A DNA stretch of 45,059 bases from Duganella sp. Root336D2 (lineage in GTDB: Bacteria > Pseudomonadota > Gammaproteobacteria > Burkholderiales > Burkholderiaceae_D): NCBI RefSeq assembly GCF_001425005.1, contig NZ_LMDB01000011.1, positions 1 to 45,059 of the forward strand, in the 5' to 3' direction. The notes under the pieces were generated by a model that worked only from the letters and a program-made list of their open reading frames with translations, was not told where the DNA came from and did no database searches. The stretch's first letter is position 1. The number at the start of each line of letters is the position of its first letter. Positions 25,174 to 34,500 of the stretch are shown in pieces. A program made the translations under genes and the position numbers.

Positions 25174-25995
25174 ATGCGGTTCAATCATGTGTTGTTCGCT
25201 CTGTTTTTTTACACTGGACAGGCGCTGGCCCATGGGTCTTTGCACAGCCAGATACAGGACCTCACCAAGACGATGCTGCGGGAGGGGAAAAGCGCGAAGC
25301 TGCTCGTTCAACGTGGCCGGCTCCATATGGAGCACGGCAATAACAAGTCCGCAACACAGGATTTCTTACTGGCCCTGAAGCTCGATCCCCGGGATCGATC
25401 GGCCAATTATTACTTGGCGGAGCAGGCCTTCAATCAGGAACGATTGCCGGAAGCACGGCGCTACGCGGAAAAATTCCTGTCGATGTTGAAAGGTGAAGCG
25501 GGCGCAATAGTGCGTGGCCAAAGTCTTTACGGGGAGATTTTGTTCGCACAGGGCGAATATCGTGCCGCAGCGGCGGCGTTCCGCATCGCCGTGGACCAGG
25601 CAGCTGAACCCTCGCCTGAGCACTACCTGCATCTTGCAGACGCGCAGGGCAAAGCGGGCTCCACGGCGGAAGCGCTCGCCAGCCTGGATGAAGGCATGCA
25701 AAAACTCGGGATGTTGAATGTACTGGAAAACAAGTCCATTAGCCTGAATGTCGAATCAAAAGCATGGGACGATGCCCTGAAACGCCTCGATGCCATGATA
25801 TTGCGAGGCCAGGGCCTGCCTGATCTTTATCTTCGCAAGGCAAGAATACTGCTCGCTGCCGAGCGCCAACCCTCGGCGCAAGAGGCGGTTCAAGACGGCT
25901 TGGCGTCAATCGACCTGATCCCTGCAGCACGCCGCGAGACCCCGGCGATGAAGCAATTGCACGCCGAGTTGCTTGCGCTGCAATCAGTGCGCTGA
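25174..25995 (+). CDS. exported tetratricopeptide-repeat protein
   Basis: A 273-residue TPR protein with a signal peptide (MRFNHVLFALFFYTGQALA). Helical repeats with TPR spacing occupy about residues 45-230: LVQRGRLHMEHGNNKSATQD, YYLAEQAFNQERLPEARRYA, LYGEILFAQGEYRAAAAAFR and HLADAQGKAGSTAEALASLD. Such proteins usually act as scaffolds for periplasmic or envelope complexes. The ATG at 25174 has TGGAGGATT upstream; a GTG at 25159 in the same frame is possible. It follows the phosphatase after a terminator. In other genomes TPR proteins accompany secreted metallophosphatases, so a functional link is plausible but unproven. Confidence 0.82.
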   Translation: MRFNHVLFALFFYTGQALAHGSLHSQIQDLTKTMLREGKSAKLLVQRGRLHMEHGNNKSATQDFLLALKLDPRDRSANYYLAEQAFNQERLPEARRYAEKFLSMLKGEAGAIVRGQSLYGEILFAQGEYRAAAAAFRIAVDQAAEPSPEHYLHLADAQGKAGSTAEALASLDEGMQKLGMLNVLENKSISLNVESKAWDDALKRLDAMILRGQGLPDLYLRKARILLAAERQPSAQEAVQDGLASIDLIPAARRETPAMKQLHAELLALQSVR

Positions 25996-26305
25996 CACGA
26001 ACGCCCGCAGGAAACCTGTCTACAAGTTGGTAAGTTGACATTTCAACGAAACTATTTCACACATTGTGAGAGTTTTGGTGAGAATCTTTACAACTGCAGC
26101 ATGTTATATTTCCAGCTAGTAAGTTGCGTTAATCAAAATCACCTAGTTCATTTTGCAACTGTACTGGCCCGCTGAAGGCTTCGCGGGCACCAAGGCAGTC
26201 TGCATCCCAGGCACCGGTCCAAGAGATCCACCTGAGGCACCGCTCGGCGTCGCCGCATTACGCGCGCCTGGAAGTTTCACGTCCGTAAACGTATAAAAGA
26301 AACAA
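25996..26305. other. AT-rich promoter region of the secretion locus
   Basis: 310 bases upstream of the two-partner secretion operon. The first 160 bases are clearly more AT-rich than the surroundings, as expected for a promoter of an acquired locus. I see no -10/-35 pair with standard spacing. A 13-bp inverted repeat (26057-26069) is listed separately. Confidence 0.55.
26057..26069. promoter_or_regulatory. short inverted repeat, candidate operator upstream of cdiB-like gene
   Basis: TCACA-CAT-TGTGA forms a 5-bp inverted repeat with a 3-base spacer, about 240 bases before the cdiB start. The half-sites resemble Crp/Fnr half-sites but in inverted order and with the wrong spacing, so I would not call it a CRP site. 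Confidence 0.3.
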
Positions 26306-28018
26306 ATGTTACCTGCAAGAATAAGTATTATCGCGGCGGCTTGTGCCGGCATGGTGTTCAGCCAGTTGGCACAAGCACAGGCGAGTAAAGATATCGACAC
26401 CGATCAATTGCGCCGTACGCAAGAACGCGAAGCGCAGCAACGCAAGCAGCGCGAGACGGCGCCGGACGTGCACTTGCCGCAGCCGGCCCAGTCGGCTGCG
26501 GCCTTGCCGTTGGCGGATGAAAGTCCATGCTTCCCGATCAAACGCGTTGAGCTCGATGGACAGGATGCAAGCCGTTTTGGCTGGCTGCTCGATTACGCCG
26601 ATGGCCACGCACAATTGCCCCAGCCGGATCCGGTCGCAGGGCGCTGTGTTGGGGCGCAGGGTGTCCAGATTGTTATCGACCGCATGCAAAACGCGTTGAT
26701 TGCGCGCGGCTTTGTCACGAGCCGGGTGCTGGCAGGCCCGCAAAACCTGCAGGGCGGTTCCCTGGTTTTGACGGTCGTGCCTGGACGGGTAGGCGAAATT
26801 CGCTGGGCGCCGGAGACTGGTGCGCGCGGCAGCCGCTGGAATACGGTTCCGAGCTCCAGCGGTGAGTTGCTGAACTTGCGCGATATCGAGCAAGCGCTGG
26901 AAAACTTCAAGCGGGTACCGACGGCCGAAGCCGATATCCAGATCGCTCCGGGCAGCGAGCCCGGCACCAGTGACCTGGTGATCGCGCACCAGCAGCAGAT
27001 GCCGTTCCGCCTGTCCGCCACCGCGGACGACAGCGGTACCCGCAGCACCGGCAAGTATCAGGGCAGCCTCACCTTCAGCTACGATAACTGGTGGACAATC
27101 AGCGATCTTTTCTACTTCACCTGGTTGCACGACCTCGGCGGCAGCGATCCCGGCGCTCGCGGTTCGCGCGGTCACATCGTCCACTATTCGGTTCCGTTCG
27201 GTTACTGGTTGGCCGGCTTCACGCAAAGCAAGAACCGCTACCACCAGACCGTGGCCGGCGCCACCCAGGACTACCTGTACAGCGGTAACAGCCGCAATAC
27301 GGAATTCAAGCTTGCGCGCGTGGTGCATCGCGATGCGGTAGGCAAGACCACTCTCAGCCTGAAGGGTTTCCAGCGTACTTCCAACAATTTCATCGACGAT
27401 GCCGAAGTCGAAGTGCAGCGCCGTGTGGTCTCCGGCATGGAGTGGAGCTTGAATCACCGCCGCAGCTGGGATGGCGGAAGCCTCGATGCCGGCGCCAGTT
27501 TCCGCCGTGGCACCGGCGCCTTCGACAGCCTGCCGGCGCCGGAAGAAAATTTCGGCGAAGGTACGTCGCGTATGCGCATGTGGCTGCTGGACGCTACGGT
27601 CTCGCAGTCTTTCACTTTGGGTGGGCAGCGCCTGCAGTACACCGGCGAATGGCGCAGCCAGTTCAACCGCACGCCCTTGTCCCCGCAAGACCGCTTCTCG
27701 ATCGGTGGCCGCTTCACGGTGCGCGGCTTTGACGGCAAGTCGGTTCTGAGCGCGGAGCATGGCTGGTTGCTGCGCAATGAAGTCTCGATGCCGGTTCCCG
27801 GCGGGCTTCGTGCATATGGCGGCGTGGACACCGGCCATGTCGGCGGTCCGTCCGCCCAGACCCTGGTCGGTGCCAACCTGACCGGTGCCGTCGTCGGCCT
27901 GCGCGGCCAATTGCCTCACCTGCAGTACGAGGTATTCGTGGGTGCGCCATTGAGAAAGCCTGAGCACTTCAAGACTTCCGGCTATGCCGCCGGCTTCAGC
28001 CTGGCCATGAGCCTGTAA
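26306..28018 (+). CDS. cdiB: two-partner secretion outer-membrane transporter (TpsB/CdiB, ShlB/FhaC family)
   Basis: This 570-residue Omp85-superfamily barrel exports the giant partner exoprotein across the outer membrane. A signal peptide (about 1-24) is followed by a charged linker with many Gln and Arg. A POTRA-type domain comes next (CFPIKRVELDGQDASRFGWL) and a second POTRA-like segment (VIDRMQNALIARGFVTSRVL). The C-terminal beta barrel contains the conserved motif SIGGRFTVRGFDG (VRGF at 472-475), the signature of this family. The start ATG has only a weak AAAGAAAC. The stop is 5 bases before the acyltransferase gene, so they form an operon. The gene symbol is given by analogy with cdiBCAI systems. 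Confidence 0.9.
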   Translation: MLPARISIIAAACAGMVFSQLAQAQASKDIDTDQLRRTQEREAQQRKQRETAPDVHLPQPAQSAAALPLADESPCFPIKRVELDGQDASRFGWLLDYADGHAQLPQPDPVAGRCVGAQGVQIVIDRMQNALIARGFVTSRVLAGPQNLQGGSLVLTVVPGRVGEIRWAPETGARGSRWNTVPSSSGELLNLRDIEQALENFKRVPTAEADIQIAPGSEPGTSDLVIAHQQQMPFRLSATADDSGTRSTGKYQGSLTFSYDNWWTISDLFYFTWLHDLGGSDPGARGSRGHIVHYSVPFGYWLAGFTQSKNRYHQTVAGATQDYLYSGNSRNTEFKLARVVHRDAVGKTTLSLKGFQRTSNNFIDDAEVEVQRRVVSGMEWSLNHRRSWDGGSLDAGASFRRGTGAFDSLPAPEENFGEGTSRMRMWLLDATVSQSFTLGGQRLQYTGEWRSQFNRTPLSPQDRFSIGGRFTVRGFDGKSVLSAEHGWLLRNEVSMPVPGGLRAYGGVDTGHVGGPSAQTLVGANLTGAVVGLRGQLPHLQYEVFVGAPLRKPEHFKTSGYAAGFSLAMSL

Positions 28019-28023
28019 CCATC

Positions 28024-28551
28024 ATGTCGAAATCCCTGATTGTCATTTGTCCCAAAGTCGCGCCGAGCCAGAAGAGCGAGGCCGAACTGTTCGGCGCCAT
28101 GGTCTGGCTGTGGATGCATTCTTCGACCCATCAGCGGTGCCCGCTGGAAGACTTGCACCGGCTGCTGATGCCTGCGATTGCAAACGGCCAGTTCGTGCTG
28201 GCCCTGCAGAACGACGAACGGCAGCAGCCGGTTGGCCTCATGACCTGGGCCAACCTGACGCCGGAAGCGGAGCTGCGCTACCTGCAGTCGCTGGACCGGA
28301 CCTTGCAGCCGCGCGATTGGGATGAGGGCGATCGGCCCTGGGTACTGGATATCGTGGCGCCCTTTGGCGACACCCCGGCCGTGGTGTCGGCCATCCGCCG
28401 TGTCCTGCCGATGAGCAGCTTCCGCTGCCTGTACCACCGGGGCCACGAAACGGGACTCAAGGTCATGCATCTCAAGGGCGCTGGCGCCACCAAAGCAGAA
28501 CAAGCGCATTACTGGGCCAGCCGCCCGTTGCCGCAGAACTTCAACAAGTAA
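28024..28551 (+). CDS. cdiC: HlyC/RtxC-type toxin-activating lysine acyltransferase (CdiC-like)
   Basis: This 175-residue cytoplasmic enzyme is predicted to transfer a fatty acyl group from acyl-ACP to lysines of a toxin. The family pattern is clear: WLWMHSSTHQRCPLEDL holds the catalytic His (H36), and GLMTWANLTPEAELRYLQSL, then DWDEGDRPWVLDIVAPFG, contains the conserved Asp (D109) and the PFG end. HlyC-type enzymes normally sit next to RTX toxins. Here it lies between the secretion transporter and the exoprotein, the order of cdiBCAI systems in which CdiC lipidates CdiA. Gaps of 5 bases on each side indicate a single transcript. The target lysines are not known. Confidence 0.88.
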   Translation: MSKSLIVICPKVAPSQKSEAELFGAMVWLWMHSSTHQRCPLEDLHRLLMPAIANGQFVLALQNDERQQPVGLMTWANLTPEAELRYLQSLDRTLQPRDWDEGDRPWVLDIVAPFGDTPAVVSAIRRVLPMSSFRCLYHRGHETGLKVMHLKGAGATKAEQAHYWASRPLPQNFNK

Positions 28552-28556
28552 AAATC

Positions 28557-31500
28557 ATGAACAAGCAAATCTATCGTCTCGTGTTCAACCAAGCCCGCGG
28601 CTGCCTGATGGTCGTGGCGGAGACTGCAACCAGTTCCGGCAAGTCGGCCAGCGGCGAGCGGGTCAGCCGGAGCGCGAAGAAGCAGGGCGGCCAGCGGGGC
28701 CGCGCGGCGCTTGCCGCTTGCGAAACCATACACCGGGCCATGCTGCTCGGTGCCGCTTCGCTGTGGCTGGCGCCGATGCAGGTGGACGCGCAAACTGTTG
28801 CAACGCGCATCGTGGCCGACCCGGCGGCGGCACGCGCCCAGCAAGCGACGGTATTGAATGCTTCCAATGGTGTAACGCAGGTCAACATCCAGACCCCGAG
28901 CCAGGCCGGCGTCAGCCGCAATACCTACAGCCAGTTCGACGTCGGCGCGTCCGGCGCCATCCTGAATAACAGCCGCAACAATGTGCAAACGCAGTTGGGC
29001 GGCTGGGTGCAGGGCAATCCATGGCTGGCAACGGGTGCGGCACGGGTCATCCTGAACGAAGTCAATTCCAGCAACCCGAGCCATTTGCAGGGCTATGTCG
29101 AAGTGGCGGGCCAGCGCGCGGAAGTCGTGGTGGCCAACCCGGCCGGCATCGCGGTCAACGGTGGTGGTTTCATCAACGCCAGCGGCGTGACCCTGACCAC
29201 CGGTATGGCGGTGATGAACGGGGGCAGCCTGGAGGGCTATCGCGTCCAGGGCGGCAGCGTCAGCATCAATGGCGCCGGGCTCGATACCCGCGGCGCGGAT
29301 TACACCGCCATCCTGGCCAGGGCGGCGCAGGTCAACGCCGGCATCTGGGCCAGCCGCCTGCAGGTCGTCACCGGTACCAACACGATCCAGGCTGGCAGCC
29401 TGGGGGCGGACTCGGCGCCGCAAAGCCAGCGCATTGACGGCGACGCCAGTGTGCCGAACTATGCGCTTGACGTTTCCAGCCTTGGCGGCATGTACGCCGG
29501 CAAGATTACCCTGGTTGGCACCGAGGCTGGCCTGGGTGTCCGCAATGACGGCGTGGTGCAGGCAAGCAGTGGCCCGCTGACGCTGACGCAAGACGGCTGG
29601 CTCGCCAACAGCGGCACGCTGCAGGCAAGCGGGGGCGATCTCAAAGTCCAGGTCCAAGGCACGATCAACCAGAGCGGCATCGTCTACGGCAGCGCAAATG
29701 TGCTGCTGGCTTCGCAAGGCAGCCAGACCCACAGCGGCACTGTGGCGGCCCAGGGCGACGTGCGCCTTGAGGCCGGCGGCGCCGGCGCAGCAATCCAGGC
29801 CAACAGCAGCGCCGTCTGGGCTGCGGGGTTGCAAATGGACGGCAGCCTGACCGGCCGGCAGGACCTGGATGTACAAGCGACGTCGCAGGTGCAGACGGCG
29901 GGCAGGGCGCTGGCGAGCAGGGACCTGGCCGTGCGCGGCGCCAGCCTGGATCTTGTCCAGTCGGGCGTGCAAGCCAATTCGATCCAGCTGCAAGCCAGCA
30001 GCGGCGAACTGAATGCCCGCGGCAGCCAGATCCTGGCCTCGGACACGCTGCAGCTGCAAACCCCGCAGGCACTGACTACCGACGGCGCATTGGTTCAGGC
30101 GAATACCGTCTCGACGCAAGCGCACAGCCTGAGCAATGTACGCGGCCAGATTATCCAGACCGGCGGCACCGACCAGGCCATCGCACTGCAAGGCAAGCTG
30201 GACAACACGGCAGGCGTGATCCATTCTGCGGCCCATAACCTCGCCATCGGCGCGCAGGACATCGACAACACGGCCGGCCAGCTGCTTCACGCGGGCAATG
30301 GCACGTTCAATCTGGGCAGCCAGGGCCAACTGCAGAACAACGCCCAGGGCGCGATCCAGGGCGCGCTTGCCGATGGCGCCCGCATTGTCGGCTCCGGCGC
30401 GGTGCAGGTGCAGGCCCAGGCGTTCAGCAATACCGGCAGCATCAACGCAGCGGGAGACCTGGACACCAATGCCGCCACGCTGGACAACCGCGGCGTGATG
30501 TATGCGGCAGGCGCTCAAACCCTGTCGCTTACCTACGGCATGGCCAACCGCGGCACGATTGCCGCAGCCAGGGACATGACGCTCAATGCTGCCAGCTTCG
30601 CAGGTAGCGGCTCCAACGTGCTGGCGGCCGGCATGGCCGCCGACGGCAGGCTGACCGGCATCGGTGCCTTGACCGCCAATACAACGGGCGCACTGCAAAG
30701 CTCCGGCCAGTTGCTGGCCACCGGCAGCATGAACCTCGCTGCTGCCAGCCTGGACCTGACCGGCAGCAGCACCGGCAGTACCGGCGGCAACGTCAATCTT
30801 GCAGCGCAGGGTGGCAACATCCTGACCCGCAATGCGGAAGTCAGCACCCCCGGGCAGTTGACCATCACTGCCAAGGCGAATGCAGCGCAAGTGCTGGACA
30901 ACACCGGCGGCCAGCTCAGCGGCCGACAGCTGCAGGTCCAGGTCGGCCAACTGGATAACACCTTTGGCTCCATCCAGCAGACCGGCACCGGTACGCAGCT
31001 CGCCAGTATCCAGAGCACTGGGGCCTTGAACAACACCAGCGGCCGCATCGTGGGCAACGCCCAGGACCTCGGCATCGCTGCCGGCGGCGCGCTGGCCAAC
31101 GCGGACGGCCTGGTGTCGGCCATCGGCAACCTTGCCATCACCAGCGGCGACCTGCTGAACGCAGGTGCGGGCACCGGCAAGGGCCTGCAGAGCCAGGCGG
31201 GCAACATCGTCCTGAACGTGCAGGCACTGGACAATTCCGGCGGCATTTACGCGGCCAGGGACCTGGATACCGCCGCTGCTGCTGTCAACAACAGTGGCGC
31301 GCTGTACGCAGGCGGCCAGCAGCGCCTGGCCGTGCGCGATACCTTGGCCACCAGCGGCACGATTGCAGCGGCCAAGGACTTGACGATCAATGCCGCCAGC
31401 TTGGCAGGCAGCGGTTCCAGTGTTCTCGCAGCGAGCATGGCCACCGGCGGGCAATTGACGGGTTCCGGCAGTGTCGCCATCACGACCACCGGCGTCCTGC

Positions 31501-34500
31501 GGAATGCCGGCCAGTTACTGGCCACCGGCAATATCGTCCTCGACGGCTCCGCACTGGACCTGAGCGGCAGCACCACCGGCAGTACCGCGGGGCAGCTTCG
31601 ATTCACGGCGCAAAGCGGCAATGTGCTGACCCGTGGCGCCCAGGTCAGCACGCCTGGCCAGCTCGTCATCGCTGCGAACCAGAACGGCGCCCAGACCCTG
31701 GACAATACAGCTGGCCGCATGAGTGCGGCGAAGCTCGACCTTGATGTGCGCAACATCGATAACTCGCAGGGCTCGATCCAGCAGACCGGCAATACCGACC
31801 TGGCCATCGACCTGCACGGTGGCGCCTTCAACAACAGCGCCGGAAGCCTGGTCGCCAATGCTTCAAACCTGAGCCTGGGCACCGGCGCGCTGACCAACAC
31901 GGCCGGCGAAATCGGCCACTCAGGCACCGGCCAGCTGAGCCTGAATTCCAGTTCCATCGAGAATACACGCGGCCGGATCGTCGGCAACGGTACACTCCTG
32001 CTGTCCAGCACGGGCAACCTGGATAACGCCGACGGTTTGATCTCGGCCCGCGGCGACCTGGCGGCCACCAGCAAAGACGTGGCCAATACTGCCAGCGGAA
32101 CGGCGACCACCGCAACCGGCATCCAGAGCCAGACCGGCAATGTAAACCTGGACGTACAGAAGCTGACCAATAGCGGCAGTATCCGTTCGGCCCAGGACCT
32201 GGCCACCCATGCCGCATCGCTCGACAACAGCGGCAGCATGTACGCGGCAGGAGCGCAGACGCTGACCGCCGGCAACGGTATTACCAGCAGCGGCACCATC
32301 GCTGCAGGAAAGGGCCTGACGGTCAATGCCGGCAGCCTGGCCGGTGCAGCCGGCAATGTCCTGGCCGCCGGCATGGCGGCCGATGGCCAGCTCACCGGTA
32401 TCAGCGCATTGTCCGTGACCACCTCCGGCGCTTTGCAGACGGCAGGCCAGGCACTGGCCACCGGCAACGTGGACCTGGCCGGCGCAAGCGTGGACCTGGG
32501 TGGCAGCACCACAGGCAGTACCACTGGCGCCGTTCACCTGACCGCGCAAAGCGGCAACGTGGTAACCAGCCACGCCAAGGTCAGCACTCCTGGCCAGCTC
32601 ACCATCAACGCCAACGGCAATGACAGCCAGCTGCTGGATAACACCGGCGGCCAGCTCAGCAGCCAGCAGTTGCAGGTCAAGGTTGGCGAACTGGATAACT
32701 CCCAGGGTTCGATCCAGCAGACCGGCACTGGTGCGCAGGCGGCCAGCATCGTAAGTGCCGGCGCACTGAACAACAGCGGCGGCCGCATCGTCGCGAATGC
32801 GCAAGACTTTACCGTCACCAGCGCTGCCCTGGCCAACAACAATGGCCTGATCGGCCATGCCGGTACGGAATCACTGTCGATCACGTCCGCCAGCGTGGAC
32901 AACAACCACGGTCAGGTCACCGGCAATGGCGCTGTGACAGTCGCCAGCTCCGGGAATGTCGACAATAGCGCTGGCCTGATCGCCGCGCAGAACGACCTCG
33001 CCCTGGCCGGTGCCGACTTGACCAACACCAGCGGCAGCAACGCCGGCATCCAGAGCCAGGCAGGCAGCGTCAGCCTGGATGTGCGGAACTTCACCAACAG
33101 CGGCAGCGTGAGTGCAGGGCAGAACCTGGACACCCACGCCGCTTCGTTGAACAATAGCGGAACGATGTACGCGGCCGGCTGGCAGGCCGTTGCTGTCGTC
33201 AACGGCATGAGCACCAGCGGCGCCATCGCCGCGGCCAGGGACCTGACCGTGAATGCCGGAAGCTTGTCCGGCTCCGGCAGCAACGTGCTGGCTGCCGGCA
33301 TGGCGGCCGATGGCCAGCTTACCGGCAATGCCGCACTGGCAGTGACCACGACCGACGGACTGCAAACCGCGGGCCAGGCGCTGGCTGCAGGCAATGTCCA
33401 TCTGCGCGGTGGCAACCTGAACCTGAACGGCAGCACCACCGGCAGCACCAAAGGCGACGTCAACCTGACTGCAACCAGCGGCAATGTGTCGACGCGCAGC
33501 GCCAAGGTAAGCGCTCCCGGCCAGCTCAATATTACGGCCAACGCCAATGGCAGCCAGCTGCTGGACAACACCGCCGGCCAGCTCAGTGGCCAGCAACTGC
33601 AGGTCAAGGTAGGCCAACTGGACAACAGCCAGGGCGCTATCCAGCAGACCGGAATCGGCCTGCAGGCTGCCAGTATCCAAAGTACTGGTGCACTGAACAA
33701 TAGCAGCGGCCAGATCATCGCGAATGCGCAGGACTTCTCCGTCAACAGTGGTGTACTCACCAATACCAGCGGTTTGATCGGCCACGCGGGCACTGGCTCG
33801 CTGGGCATCAGCGCCGCAGGCGTCGGTAACAGCAGCGGCCAGATCACCGGCAATGGCGCGGTCACGCTCACCAGCACCGGCAATATCGATAACAGCGCCG
33901 GCCTGATTGCCGCGCAAAACGACCTGGTCCTGGGCGGTGCCGATGTCATCAGTTCCGGCGGCGCCAACGCCGGCATCCAGAGCCAGTCGGGCAATGTCAG
34001 CCTGGACGTACAGAACTTCACCAATAGCGGCAATGTACGCGCCGCGCAGGACCTGAGCACCCATGCCGCTTCGTTGAATAATAGCGGCACGATGTATGCG
34101 GCCGGCTGGCAAACCGTGGCGGTGGGTAACGCCCTCAACAGCAGCGGCACGATTGCAGCCGGCAAGGACCTGACAGTCAACGCGGGCAGCCTGGCAGGTA
34201 GCGGCACCAGTGTGCTGGCTGCGGGCATGGCGGGCGACGGCAAGCTTGCCGCCACCGGCGCCCTGAACATCATCACTTCCAGCGCATTGAAAGCTGGTGG
34301 CCAGGTGCTGGCTGCCGGCAGCCTGAACTTGTCCGGCTCCAGCCTGGACCTGAGCGGAAGTACCACGGGCAGCACCAACGGCAATGTCAGCCTTTCCGCG
34401 CAAAGTGGCAACATATTGACGCGCCAGGCGCAAGTCAGCACGCCTGGCCAGCTCACCATCAAGGCCTGGAACAATGGCGGACAGCTGCTGGATAACTCCA

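Noticed and set aside
26041..26120. Promoter for the cdiBCAI-like operon (TTTACA and TATATT elements)
   Set aside because: The spacing between candidate -35 and -10 boxes (about 11-12 bases) is too short for sigma-70, so I did not list a promoter.
26143..26400. Minus-strand 85-codon frame across the promoter and start of the cdiB-like gene, with a plausible end FTDVKLPGARNAATP...AGQYSCKMN
   Set aside because: It overlaps the transporter start and the likely promoter on the opposite strand, has no ribosome-binding site, and its low-complexity composition can arise by chance. Worth a homology search, but not supported as a gene.
28509..31454. Very long minus-strand open frame (981 codons) antisense to the exoprotein, and similar frames to 36.6 kb
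   Set aside because: These are shadows of a high-GC repetitive plus-strand gene. Their composition is Ala/Arg/Gly/Val-rich and has no known domain.
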